Assembly: GCA_965263215.1 (NCBI GenBank)
Contig: OZ253663.1
Span: 1,488,001 to 1,552,000 of the forward strand
Source of the DNA: UBA1672 sp965263215
GTDB lineage: Bacteria; Pseudomonadota; Alphaproteobacteria; Micavibrionales; Micavibrionaceae
Length of the DNA: 64,000 nucleotides
Direction of reading: 5' to 3'
In this document: one piece after another, positions 43,912-52,539 of the stretch
Position numbering within the stretch: the first letter of the stretch is position 1
Layout of the letters: each line of letters opens with the position of its first letter
Notes under the pieces: model-generated
Seen by the model: the letters and a program-made list of their open reading frames with translations, nothing else
Told to the model about the DNA's origin: nothing
Databases searched by the model: none
Position numbers and translations under genes: made by a program

Positions 43912-45453
43912 TTAGTCGTCTGCACTAGGTTCGTCCTCAAAAATGAGGCGATTACTGGGGATAGTGAACCAAACGGTTGTGCCAACGTCTACTTCTGAAT
44001 TAATTCCAAGTTTTCCGCCGTGCATTTCTGCCATTGCCTTAGCGAGGGGTAAGCCTAGTCCCGTGCCCTGCCTTGTAAGGTCACGCATGTCAGATCTTTC
44101 ATCAACTTGTCCAAATGGTTCTAATGCGCGGGCAATTTTATCTTCTGGTATGCCAATTCCTTTATCTGAAACCTTAATCAGCATATCACCTTTCGGGTCA
44201 ATATTGGCAAAAACGGTAATTTGTGAGCCTTGTGGCGAAAATTTAATAGCGTTTGTAATGAGATTAATCATAACCTGACGCATTAAACGGTAATCAGCAT
44301 TAATAGGCGGTAATAGCCCCTCGATGGTTGTGATGATGTCAATGTTGCTTGCGAAAACGCGTGAACTCATCATGCGGCATACAGAAACGATAGTGTCATA
44401 AATGCTAAAGGTTTCTTCTGATAGCTCTAAACGACCGGCTTCTATCTTAGACATATCAAGCACTTCATTGATGATGTCTAGTAAGTGTTCTGCGCTCATG
44501 TGGATGTCATCCATATACTCACTATATTTTTCTGTACCGATGGGGCCAAAAGTTTCCTTCATCATTAATTCTGAAAAACCAATAATAGCGTTTAATGGGG
44601 TTCTTAATTCGTGGCTCATATTTGCCAGAAAATTAGATTTCGCGCGGTTTGCGGAATCAGCCTGCTCTTTCGCGAGGAATAAAGAGTTTTCCATTTGTTT
44701 CCGTAGTGAGATATCCATCACCGTGGTCACAAGAAACTTACGGTTTTGACTTAACCGTAATGTGGCAGAGGTGAACAAAACATTTGCGACATTGCCATCT
44801 TTACGCAGCATTTTAACCTCACCCGTACTGCGCACGCCGACACTGATGAATTTTTTGTGATTAACGCGGGTTCTTTCTTTTTCGTCATCCGTGACAAGTG
44901 TTATAAAATCTTGGCCAACTATTTCATCGCGCGACCAGCCATAGGTGCGAATAAAACTGTCATTCACACGCACGATTGAGCCTTTCTCATCGGTGACAAT
45001 AATGCCGACCTCACTCACCTCAAAAATAGAAGCCAATAGCGAAACGGCGTCATCTCGCTCACGCTGTAATTCGGTTTGATCGCGCACATCCGGTTGTCCT
45101 AGAACATCCAGATATAGAATATTGTTGTCTTCATCATGAATGGGAGTCACAGAAAAACTGTGAATTTTCAAGCCCTCTGTGATGACTGGTAATGTTGGAA
45201 TAGTGACAACACGGTTTCTTGATACGCTGACTTGAAAAGATTGTTCAAAATGGCGTGCATTCTCAGAATTTGTGAAATCCGAAATTTTTTCGCCAATAAT
45301 CCTGTTTTTTTCAATATTAAAATACTTTGCCGCGTATTGATTACATTCGATAATTTCTTGAGGCTTCCCGTCAACTACGTCAACAATCAGTCTTGGCATA
45401 GGCATCATATCAAACAGCATGCCGGAGTCGAAAATTTTACTATTTCTTGCCAT
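43912..45453 (-). CDS. Cytosolic PAS-PAS sensor histidine kinase
   Basis: 513 residues, no membrane span. Two PAS-like regions (about 10-130 and 140-260; the second contains GIIVTDEKGSIVRVNDSFIR) are followed by HisKA with FLANMSHELRTPLNAIIGF (phospho-His near residue 284) and a complete HATPase_c: N box LITNAIKFSPQG, G1 VSDKGIGIPED, G2 GTGLGLPLAKAMAEMHGG. No receiver domain or response-regulator gene lies nearby, so the partner is unknown. A GGDEF gene upstream on the same strand (41-base gap) may share its signal. Confidence 0.92.
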   Translation of the reverse strand: MARNSKIFDSGMLFDMMPMPRLIVDVVDGKPQEIIECNQYAAKYFNIEKNRIIGEKISDFTNSENARHFEQSFQVSVSRNRVVTIPTLPVITEGLKIHSFSVTPIHDEDNNILYLDVLGQPDVRDQTELQRERDDAVSLLASIFEVSEVGIIVTDEKGSIVRVNDSFIRTYGWSRDEIVGQDFITLVTDDEKERTRVNHKKFISVGVRSTGEVKMLRKDGNVANVLFTSATLRLSQNRKFLVTTVMDISLRKQMENSLFLAKEQADSANRAKSNFLANMSHELRTPLNAIIGFSELMMKETFGPIGTEKYSEYMDDIHMSAEHLLDIINEVLDMSKIEAGRLELSEETFSIYDTIVSVCRMMSSRVFASNIDIITTIEGLLPPINADYRLMRQVMINLITNAIKFSPQGSQITVFANIDPKGDMLIKVSDKGIGIPEDKIARALEPFGQVDERSDMRDLTRQGTGLGLPLAKAMAEMHGGKLGINSEVDVGTTVWFTIPSNRLIFEDEPSADD

Positions 45454-45493
45454 TTTGAGTACCTGTAATCTTCGGGCGATCGATAGTAAGGGC

Positions 45494-46408
45494 TTATGAT
45501 CCCTCTTTAACGAAGCGCTGTAGAGGACTTAGTTCGCGGTATCTTAGAACAGTATCTGTTTTTTCTTCATCCGTATTTTGAAGGTCTTCTTTTAGGTTTC
45601 TGAGCAAATCATTAACGTCATCGCTCTCTACCGGTTCGGCGATACAGCACGACATGCTCAATGGTTTTTGTTGCCCCTCATTGGGTTCTAAAACAATATC
45701 TTGGCGCTCTAGCTCACGCCTTAAGCGCTCAAGAGCAGCAATACCACCGGCAAGGTCAGCCTGCTTAAGGCAAAGTGCAAATTCATCACCACCAAGATAA
45801 TAGGCATCATCAAATGTTCTTATACTAAGTTTAATAAGGCCTGATACGAGTTTAATATAGCCATCAACTTCGTTTTGGTTTGCTTTTTTTCTTATGAAAT
45901 CAAAATTATCAATGCGTCCCATGGCAAGGCAAAATTTCTTACCTTGACGTGCAAGTCTTTCCAGTTCACGTGTGACATCGTCTTTCAGCATTTTTTTACT
46001 GCGTAGCCCGGTAAAAGAATCGTATCCGCTACCCTCGCTCATAAAGTCTTTCTCAAGGCGACGTATGTGCACCATAAATTCTTCATAAATTGTAACGAAA
46101 CTTTTAAAATCTGTGTGTGATGGTTTGTTGTTCGTTTTAGATACTGTTGTTGTTAAAATATCAGCAGTTTTGAATAAGTCAGTACGAAGTGCTGTCAGTT
46201 TTTCGATGATTTCTGGTTGAATTTGGTCGCCATCATTGGCGAAAGTAAGCCATTGCGCAAATGATGTGGGTTTGCTGATTTCAGATAGATTTTTACGCGC
46301 CTCTTCGTAGAAAAGACATTCGAGTAAGTCATGAAACCATTGTCCATGTTCTTCCAGAACAGGTATCAGCGCGTCCCAACCTTCATTTTTCTTATATTCA
46401 AGTGGCAT
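45494..46408 (-). CDS. Diguanylate cyclase (GGDEF domain protein)
   Basis: 304 residues, soluble. A helical N-terminal region (about 1-125) precedes a GGDEF domain with an intact YYLGGDEFALCL signature and the Asp of RIDNFDFIR for the second metal. RTFD five residues before GGDEF matches the RxxD inhibitory site. It should make c-di-GMP with product inhibition. The N-terminal region may be a sensory helical bundle; no named domain recognised. Confidence 0.9.
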   Translation of the reverse strand: MPLEYKKNEGWDALIPVLEEHGQWFHDLLECLFYEEARKNLSEISKPTSFAQWLTFANDGDQIQPEIIEKLTALRTDLFKTADILTTTVSKTNNKPSHTDFKSFVTIYEEFMVHIRRLEKDFMSEGSGYDSFTGLRSKKMLKDDVTRELERLARQGKKFCLAMGRIDNFDFIRKKANQNEVDGYIKLVSGLIKLSIRTFDDAYYLGGDEFALCLKQADLAGGIAALERLRRELERQDIVLEPNEGQQKPLSMSCCIAEPVESDDVNDLLRNLKEDLQNTDEEKTDTVLRYRELSPLQRFVKEGS

Positions 46409-46495
46409 TGTGTTATCGGTCCCTTTTGCTCAATAGCAAAGACGATGATATAGAAAAAGTGTTAATCTTCTTTAAAAAGAATACAGTTTTTTTGA

Positions 46496-47680
46496 TTAAT
46501 TTCCCAGCCATTCTTTTTGCAAGGAATCGAGTGAGGATGTTTTTATGGCATCACGAATTTCTCGCATTAGCATATTTATAGTCGCCACATTATGTTGTGC
46601 TAATATTTGCGTTGCTAAAAGCTCGTTGGCTTTCAGTAAATGATGGATGTAAGCTTTCGAGAATTTTTGTGATGCAGGAATACCTATGCGTTCATCTAAA
46701 GGGCTTTCATCATCACGATAGCGTGCATTTTTTAAATTGATGGTTTCTTTTTGCTCACCTTTTACAAACGCCGTGCCGTGACGTGCCAACCTTGTGGGGA
46801 TAACGCAATCAAATGTATCAATGCCAAGGCGTACGAAACGGAAGACATCCTTGATTTGGCCTATTCCCAAAAAGTGTACGGGTCTGTCGGGGTGAATGTG
46901 GGGTACGGAAGATGCGACAACTTCGTGCATTTCTTCATCGGTGCCACCAAGGCATCCACCGATGGCTGTACCAAAAAACGGGCGGTCTTTTGTATATTCG
47001 GCGGAAAACTTTCTCAAATCAGGATAAACGCCGCCCTGCACGATCCCGTACACGGCTTGCGCCCCATTATCATGGCGTTCAAATTCGGTGAGGCACCGAT
47101 CGCCCCAACGAATAGACATTTCCATCGAACGTGCGGTGTAATCTTTATCAACATGGTACGGGGTGCATTCATCAAACTGCATGAGTAAATCCGCCCCCAA
47201 TTTGCGCTGGATTTCCATCGCAGATTCGGGGGTTAATTTTATTTTTGTACCATCAATGTAGGATTTGAACGTGCAGCCTTCTTCCGTGATTGAGAGCAGA
47301 TTTTTATTGTCATAGCCTTTATTACTTTTGCCTTTAATTTCATTGGCCATTGTCCCCTCACCCAATGAAAAAACCTGAAAACCACCACTGTCAGTCAGCA
47401 TGGGGCCATCCCAATTCATAAACTTATGCAGGCCGCCCATTTTTTCAATGAGGTCCGCGCCAGGCTGGAGCATGAGATGGTAGGTATTGGATAAGATAAT
47501 ATCAGTCTGTGATTCTTTGAGTTGGCATGGCGAGAGGTTTTTAACAGTGGCCTTTGTACCGCAGAAAATGTAATTCGGCGTTTCAATTTCACCATGCGGT
47601 GTTTTTAAAACACCTGTGCGCGCCAACGATGTTTTATCGCGCGATTTGATATCAAATGCAAAGTTTGGATAATCAAGCAT
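46496..47680 (-). CDS. tgt: tRNA-guanine transglycosylase lacking the usual zinc site
   Basis: 394 residues from ATG 47680; the frame opens at a TTG within the rpmB terminator. Catalytic residues are present: Asp97 (LTDSGGFQVFSLG), Asp170 (QFDECTPY), Gln215 (GIVQGG) and nucleophile Asp291 (GIDTFDCVIPTR). But where Zymomonas Tgt has Cys318/320/323, this protein has Ile332, Ile334 and Ser337 (PLDERIGIPASQKFSKAY); only the His ligand equivalent (His363) remains. The base-specificity loop is AIGGCLGGT instead of the bacterial GGLAVGE type, with Gly at the Val233 position as in queuine-using eukaryotic enzymes. The enzyme exchanges guanine 34 for a 7-deazaguanine base; its preferred base (preQ1 or queuine) is an open question. 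Confidence 0.9.
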   Translation of the reverse strand: MLDYPNFAFDIKSRDKTSLARTGVLKTPHGEIETPNYIFCGTKATVKNLSPCQLKESQTDIILSNTYHLMLQPGADLIEKMGGLHKFMNWDGPMLTDSGGFQVFSLGEGTMANEIKGKSNKGYDNKNLLSITEEGCTFKSYIDGTKIKLTPESAMEIQRKLGADLLMQFDECTPYHVDKDYTARSMEMSIRWGDRCLTEFERHDNGAQAVYGIVQGGVYPDLRKFSAEYTKDRPFFGTAIGGCLGGTDEEMHEVVASSVPHIHPDRPVHFLGIGQIKDVFRFVRLGIDTFDCVIPTRLARHGTAFVKGEQKETINLKNARYRDDESPLDERIGIPASQKFSKAYIHHLLKANELLATQILAQHNVATINMLMREIRDAIKTSSLDSLQKEWLGN

Positions 47681-47701
47681 GGTATAAATCTGACCCCTTC
47701 C

Positions 47702-47730
47702 AAATAAAAACCCGCCCAAATGAGCGGGTT
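47702..47730 (-). terminator. Intrinsic terminator after rpmB
   Basis: On the minus strand AACCCGC (complement of 47724-47730) pairs with GCGGGTT (complement of 47709-47715), an 8-base loop between, followed by a T-rich run (complement of 47702-47708). It lies 35 bases after the rpmB stop and just before tgt. Confidence 0.8.
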
Positions 47731-47764
47731 GTTAAACCGTTATAGCACAGTAATTTTGGCTTAT

Positions 47765-48058
47765 CTAAGCTGCTTTTTCAGCTAAAACTTTTTCAACTTG
47801 TGCTTTAATCGGTCGCAATGCCGCATCAAGTTTGGTTGATGCTGTGTTTGTAAGGAAAGCATCAAAACCACCTTTGTGTTCAACTGTGCGCAAACCGGCA
47901 GAGCTTGCTTTGACCTTAACCCAACGGTCAAGTGCTTCACTGTACAGGCTTGTATCCTGTATATTCGGTAGAAAACGACGTTTTGTTCTATTTTTCGCGT
48001 GCGAAACATTGTTTCCGCTCATTACGCCTTTTCCAGTAATCATGCAACGACGGCTCAT
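47765..48058 (-). CDS. rpmB: 50S ribosomal protein L28
   Basis: 97 residues, the longer alphaproteobacterial L28 form. The N-terminus MSRRCMITGKGVMSGNNVSH and KNRTKRRFLPNIQ are diagnostic. It is a single gene with its own terminator. The zinc cysteines of some L28 proteins are reduced to one here (Cys5), as usual for the C-minus form. Confidence 0.97.
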   Translation of the reverse strand: MSRRCMITGKGVMSGNNVSHAKNRTKRRFLPNIQDTSLYSEALDRWVKVKASSAGLRTVEHKGGFDAFLTNTASTKLDAALRPIKAQVEKVLAEKAA

Positions 48059-48156
48059 AGCCCTAATCCTTATTTATTTTATTTAGTCTTCAAACAGATG
48101 CGGAAAAATAGTCGAAGAGAACCTATAAAGTCAAGCATTTCTGTAGAGAAACTTTA

Positions 48157-49176
48157 TTAAAATAATTTTCCATCCAGAATATAAGCGGTTAGGAGTGCTA
48201 AAATGAACAAAATATGGGCCATAATATTCATAATTATGGCCCGTTTTAGATGGAAATGTTCAATTTGGGCTGTGGCTCCTTCCGGACCGACCCATGCCTT
48301 TTTGAGCGTGCTTCCTGAAATATCTTGCACAGGGCCACCGAGGCTGACTTCCAAAGGCCAAGCCAGGGCACTTAAAACAACGCCGCCTTGTTCATATGGC
48401 ACTTGATCGCGTGCTGTCCACCAAGACTTTAGGGCTTGTGTCATTTTTGCTGTGGGGGAAACTGCCGCCGCGGCCGTATATAAAAACCCGCTAAAGAGTG
48501 ATGCAGGTAGCCCCAGTAACCTTTCAAGGGCTATCGGAACACTGCCGAATCCTTTGGTAAAGCCACATTTGCCAAATCGCCACGCCGAAAATGATAAGGT
48601 ACTGTAGATAAGCAAGAAAGGTAATCCGCCAACCAAGTACCAAAGAGATGGTGCGACTAGGCCTTTATCAAAACTGATTGCGGAGAAAGCGAGGCCTTCG
48701 CGCGTTATGCCGTGATCATCCGTTGAATTTAGATCTGTGCGTGAGGAGCGCGATAAACCAAAATACCCGCCCTTTGCTTTGCCTTCTTGAGATAATGCGA
48801 AGTAAAGCTTTAGCACCATGTACCAAACGCTTCCTGATGTCAGGCACAGGGATATAACAATCACTTCAAACGTAGAGTTTTGCGTTGCCCAATGTGAAAG
48901 AGGTTTTACCATCAACAGCGCAAGAAAAAGCAATATTGTGCAGAAAAGAAATCCGCGAAAAACTAAATCGGATTTTTTTCGGTTTTTTTTATCCATGCGC
49001 TCGCCAATACGTCCAAAGGCCTTATCCATGACACCCCATATAAAGGGATTAGCGTTCCCTGCGAGTGGCCCGGTAATCATGCCAACGACGATTGTCAGCA
49101 ATATCGCGGCGATAAGATATGGTATGCGCTCCGCATCCATAAAATAGTCATGCATTTCTGAAAAATTGATATCCAT
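48157..49176 (-). CDS. CobD/CbiB-like membrane protein
   Basis: 339 residues with five to seven hydrophobic segments. Similarity to CobD/CbiB (adenosylcobinamide-phosphate synthase) is seen in AISFDKGLVAPSLWYLVGGLPFLL and YEQGGVVLSALAWPLEVSLG followed by GGPVQDISGS. The usual N-terminal HPV...IG motif of true CbiB is absent. No cobalamin gene is nearby. I therefore call it a divergent family member of unknown role, not a proven cobalamin enzyme. Divergent from phaZ. Confidence 0.75.
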   Translation of the reverse strand: MDINFSEMHDYFMDAERIPYLIAAILLTIVVGMITGPLAGNANPFIWGVMDKAFGRIGERMDKKNRKKSDLVFRGFLFCTILLFLALLMVKPLSHWATQNSTFEVIVISLCLTSGSVWYMVLKLYFALSQEGKAKGGYFGLSRSSRTDLNSTDDHGITREGLAFSAISFDKGLVAPSLWYLVGGLPFLLIYSTLSFSAWRFGKCGFTKGFGSVPIALERLLGLPASLFSGFLYTAAAAVSPTAKMTQALKSWWTARDQVPYEQGGVVLSALAWPLEVSLGGPVQDISGSTLKKAWVGPEGATAQIEHFHLKRAIIMNIMAHILFILALLTAYILDGKLF

Positions 49177-49226
49177 GTCGTGTCATCAAGCCATAGAGTT
49201 TGAATTAAAAGTTAGAATATCAAGGT

Positions 49227-49249
49227 AACGCATTTAATGATAGTGCGTT
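49227..49249. repeat. Short inverted repeat in the divergent cbiB-like/phaZ gap
   Basis: AACGCA (49227-49232) and TGCGTT (49244-49249) are complements spaced by 11 bases. This fits the size of a dimeric repressor site and lies between two divergent genes. The arms are short, so chance is possible. Confidence 0.25.
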
Positions 49250-49357
49250 GTCGAAACCAAAATCGTGGTGTATATTAGATTTGTGCGGTGCAAACAAAAT
49301 GCATGAAAAGCTGCTGTTTATAAAAATTCCAGAGTATTCAATCAATAAAGGACGACC

Positions 49358-50956
49358 ATGCTTTATCAACTTCATGAATTACAACATGCTCTTATGACTC
49401 CTGTGCGTATTCAGGCGGAGCTTACGCGCAGTGTTTTTCAAAATCCTTTTAATCCTCTGTCATATACGGCATTGGGAAGAACCATAGGCGCAAGTGCAGA
49501 AATGACCGCGCGGATGACCAGACGATTCGGACGTCCTGAATTTGGTTTGATGGAGACAAAGATTGCCGGAAAAACCGTTGAGATAGAAGAAAATGTTGTC
49601 GCTGAAAAACCGTTTTGTTCGCTTTTAAATTTCAAACGCAAAACCAATCGTAACGACCCTAAAATTCTTTTGGTTGCGCCAATGTCAGGGCATTATGCAA
49701 CTTTACTGCGTGGCACTGTTGAGGCTCTGTTGCCGCATCATGATGTTTACGTCACGGACTGGGAGGATGCGCGTCAGGTGCCTATGTCTGCTGGTGGCTT
49801 CAACTTTGATGATTATGTCACCTATCTACGCGAATTTATGAGCTTGCTTGGCCCTGAGACACACGTTATTGCCGTATGCCAACCTGCTGTACCTGTGTTG
49901 GCGGCCGTATCTTTGATGGCATCAGAAAATGATCCTAATCAACCGTTAAGCATGACATTAATGGGCGGGCCGATTGATACGCGTGTTTCCAAAACCGAAG
50001 TCACAGAATTGGCGGAAACGCGCCCGTTGAAATGGTTCGAAAGTACGGTTTTATATAATGTGCCCCTTTATTACCCAGGCGCAAATCGTCGCGTTTATCC
50101 GGGATTTCTTCAATTGTCCGGATTCATGTCGATGAATTTAGACACGCATGTTGGTTCTCACCTCAAGTTTTTCCATCACCTTGTTTCAGGCGATGGAGAA
50201 TCGAGTGAGAAGCATAGAAAGTTTTATAATGAGTATATGTCCGTTATGGATATTCCGGCCGAGTTTTATTTAGGCACTGTGGCCGAAGTTTTCCAGAAAC
50301 ATTCATTGCCGCGTGGTAAAATGAAATGGCGTGATCCGTATTCCAATAAACTTGTTGATGTGCGACCGCAAGATATTCAGCATACGGCACTTTTAACCAT
50401 TGAAGGCGAGTTGGACGATATCTCTGCGCGTGGTCAGACCACTGCGGCGCATGAGTTGTGCTACTCCCTCCCCCAACGTAAACAGTTTCATCACTTTCAG
50501 CTGGCATGCGGACATTACGGCATCTTTAATGGCCGCAGGTGGCGTGAGCAGATTATGCCGCGTATTCGTAATTTCATTCGTTCCTTTGATGAGAATAAAG
50601 ATCCTGTTCCCCCAGAGGATTTGAAAAAGGTGCCTGACATAGCACCTGAACGTTTTAATCATGATAAACATGGTATTGTTGCCATACGCAGATGGCTTAA
50701 GGAGCACCAGCCGGAAAGCTATAAGGGAGAACGCAGGCCGATCCCTACGGATAAGCCCAAACAGAAAAAACTCGTGCCGCCGGCGGCAACAGTTAAGGCC
50801 AAGAAAATTCACGAGGAAGCCGTGAAAGAAGAGAAGAAAAAGAAAGCCCCTATTAAGAAGAAAAAGGCAGTCAAAAAAGTTGCGCCTAAGAAGAAGGCTC
50901 CTGCGAACAAGAAAAAATCTTCTAAGGCTTCCAAACAGGCGAAAACCAAAGCATAA
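49358..50956 (+). CDS. phaZ: Intracellular polyhydroxyalkanoate depolymerase with Lys-rich tail
   Basis: 532 residues. The N-terminal ~430 residues match the intracellular PHB depolymerase family: MLYQLHELQHALMTPVRIQA, KILLVAPMSGHYATLLRGT, VYVTDWEDARQVP, nucleophile Cys in VIAVCQPAVPVLAA, Asp in TIEGELDDISARGQT and His in LACGHYGIFNGRRW. It hydrolyses stored PHA granules. Residues ~463-532 form a tail very rich in Lys, Ala and Pro (for example KKKKAPIKKKKAVKKVAPKK), like histone H1 or PhaF tails, not usual for PhaZ. AAAGGACG precedes the ATG. No phaC or phasin gene is in the window. Confidence 0.93.
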   Translation: MLYQLHELQHALMTPVRIQAELTRSVFQNPFNPLSYTALGRTIGASAEMTARMTRRFGRPEFGLMETKIAGKTVEIEENVVAEKPFCSLLNFKRKTNRNDPKILLVAPMSGHYATLLRGTVEALLPHHDVYVTDWEDARQVPMSAGGFNFDDYVTYLREFMSLLGPETHVIAVCQPAVPVLAAVSLMASENDPNQPLSMTLMGGPIDTRVSKTEVTELAETRPLKWFESTVLYNVPLYYPGANRRVYPGFLQLSGFMSMNLDTHVGSHLKFFHHLVSGDGESSEKHRKFYNEYMSVMDIPAEFYLGTVAEVFQKHSLPRGKMKWRDPYSNKLVDVRPQDIQHTALLTIEGELDDISARGQTTAAHELCYSLPQRKQFHHFQLACGHYGIFNGRRWREQIMPRIRNFIRSFDENKDPVPPEDLKKVPDIAPERFNHDKHGIVAIRRWLKEHQPESYKGERRPIPTDKPKQKKLVPPAATVKAKKIHEEAVKEEKKKKAPIKKKKAVKKVAPKKKAPANKKKSSKASKQAKTKA

Positions 50957-50964
50957 TATGATTT

Positions 50965-51639
50965 ATGATAGAGGAACTTGTCACAGTTAAGCGTAGCAAA
51001 CGCGCGCGCAGGCTCGCGTTGCGGCTTGATCCTGTTGAACGCGTGATTAATCTTGTTGTTCCTGAAAAAATGTCGATTGAGAAAGCCTACTTCTTTGCCA
51101 TGGAGCATGAGGACTGGGTACGTAAAACACTAGATTCTCTTCCTGCGCCGATAAACTTTGTTCATGGGGCGATTTTACCGGTGTTCGGCGATGAAATTGC
51201 TCTGGATATTACCATTGACGAAAACCTGAAGCGCACAACACTGAAACAATATGATGATGTGTTGGTGGTAAAGACCTATATGGGTGATCCGACAAGCCGT
51301 ATTAAGACGCATTTGAAAAAGATTGCCAAGGCGGGGCTAGCCGATATGGCATCAGACAAGGCCGATCAAATTGGCAAGACAATAACCACGGTTTCCGTCC
51401 GTGATACCAAAAGCCGCTGGGGGAGTTGTTCTCAAGATGGTTCCATTTCCTTTTCATGGCGATTGATGTTCGCCCCCTACTACGCGATTGATTATGTTGT
51501 GGCACATGAGGTCGCGCACATGATCCATATGGATCATAGCAAGGCCTTTTGGAATGTCTGTGAGCAGCTTTCCTCCGATTACGCAAAAGGCAAGAAATGG
51601 ATGAAGGCGCATGGCAATGAATTGATGCGGTATGGTTAA
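50965..51639 (+). CDS. Zinc metallopeptidase of the YgjP/M48 (DUF45) family
   Basis: 224 residues, no membrane span. The zinc motif is VVAHEVAHMIHMDHSKAFW (HExxH and a third His), preceded by TKSRWGSCSQDGSISFSWRL, which is diagnostic for YgjP-like proteins. The N-terminus (about 1-80) is the beta-rich part of the family. Substrates are unknown. It starts eight bases after phaZ and is probably co-transcribed. Confidence 0.9.
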   Translation: MIEELVTVKRSKRARRLALRLDPVERVINLVVPEKMSIEKAYFFAMEHEDWVRKTLDSLPAPINFVHGAILPVFGDEIALDITIDENLKRTTLKQYDDVLVVKTYMGDPTSRIKTHLKKIAKAGLADMASDKADQIGKTITTVSVRDTKSRWGSCSQDGSISFSWRLMFAPYYAIDYVVAHEVAHMIHMDHSKAFWNVCEQLSSDYAKGKKWMKAHGNELMRYG

Positions 51640-51659
51640 TTAGTTAGAGGGTGTTTGGC

Positions 51660-52013
51660 ATGCTGAAGTGGATCGTTTCAAGTGTTATTATTCTGTTGAT
51701 TGGTTCAAACTTGTTTTTAATTTACCTTGTTATAGATCGAGCCGTTACTTCAAAATATCAGGATATGGTTCAACATGAGAGACAGCAGCAAATTGAAGAA
51801 TTAAACAGCATTACAAACCATTTTGTTTCCGGCATGGACAAAGAAAAGTTAATCAGCCTCCTTAACGAACTTGGCTATGAAACTTTCGAAAAAGATGGGG
51901 CTATTCATGCTCGTTCCTTAGCCTTTAAAGTTGATGATGAAGGAATGGTGACAGGTGTTAAAAATAGCGTTAGCTATTCCCCTGAATATATTCCAACGCC
52001 CCTTGAAGAATGA
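51660..52013 (+). CDS. Small membrane-anchored protein of unknown function
   Basis: 117 residues from ATG 51660, with AGAGG upstream; an in-frame GTG at 51651 lies too close to that site. One N-terminal membrane span (about 3-25, WIVSSVIILLIGSNLFLIYL) is followed by a helical segment with HERQQQIEELNS and a small C-terminal domain ending in YSPEYIPTPLEE. No family recognised. The 3' end overlaps the convergent ruvX by 44 bases. Confidence 0.65.
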   Translation: MLKWIVSSVIILLIGSNLFLIYLVIDRAVTSKYQDMVQHERQQQIEELNSITNHFVSGMDKEKLISLLNELGYETFEKDGAIHARSLAFKVDDEGMVTGVKNSVSYSPEYIPTPLEE

Positions 52014-52467
52014 ACTGCGCCGCGAGTTTATCAATCAAACCGGTATCTTTTGCACGTCTTTTGGAGATATCCACGTTTCTATCCACAAAACTCTCCACAG
52101 TGTTTGTGGATAACCGTTCATCCCACAGTGCAATCCACAGTCCTGTTGTGGGTTTGAGATCATCTGAAAGTTGATTTTTCAATTCCAACCCGAAATCGCG
52201 AATTGATTGACATTTTGGGCCTGCGCTTCCGTCCATATTCAAAGGATAGCCAAGGATATAGCCCCCCACTTCATAATCACGGATAATTTCTTCTAACGTT
52301 TTCAAATCACGTGAAAATTTTGTCCTTTTGATGGTCGTTAAAGGTGTTGCAATTTGTTGTGTAGCATCGCAGAGCGCAACGCCAATGGTCTTGCTCCCGA
52401 TATCCAGCCCCATAAGATTAACGCCTTCGGGGCGGTGTTTTATGATATTTTCCAGTAAATCTATCAT
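51970..52467 (-). CDS. ruvX: Putative pre-16S rRNA nuclease (YqgF/RuvX)
   Basis: 165 residues from ATG 52467, preceded by AGAGGA; an in-frame GTG at 52482 is less likely. RNase H-fold motifs are present: LMGLDIGSKTIGVALCDA, LGYPLNMDGSAGPKCQ, LWDERLSTNTVESF and a terminal DTGLIDKLAAQFILQGAL. It is proposed to trim the 16S rRNA 5' end (earlier thought to be a Holliday junction resolvase). Convergent overlap with the small membrane gene. Confidence 0.94.
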   Translation of the reverse strand: MIDLLENIIKHRPEGVNLMGLDIGSKTIGVALCDATQQIATPLTTIKRTKFSRDLKTLEEIIRDYEVGGYILGYPLNMDGSAGPKCQSIRDFGLELKNQLSDDLKPTTGLWIALWDERLSTNTVESFVDRNVDISKRRAKDTGLIDKLAAQFILQGALEYIQGNS

Positions 52468-52539
52468 CTTATCCTCTTGCACCTTATACAGCGCAGTGTT
52501 AGAAAATCCAAAGCATATAAGTAAAAAAGGTCAGGCTTT

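Noticed and set aside
47681..47719. TTG start for tgt extending 13 residues
   Set aside because: The extension is the rpmB terminator hairpin read as protein (MGGFLFGRG...); the ATG at 47680 begins the conserved sequence.
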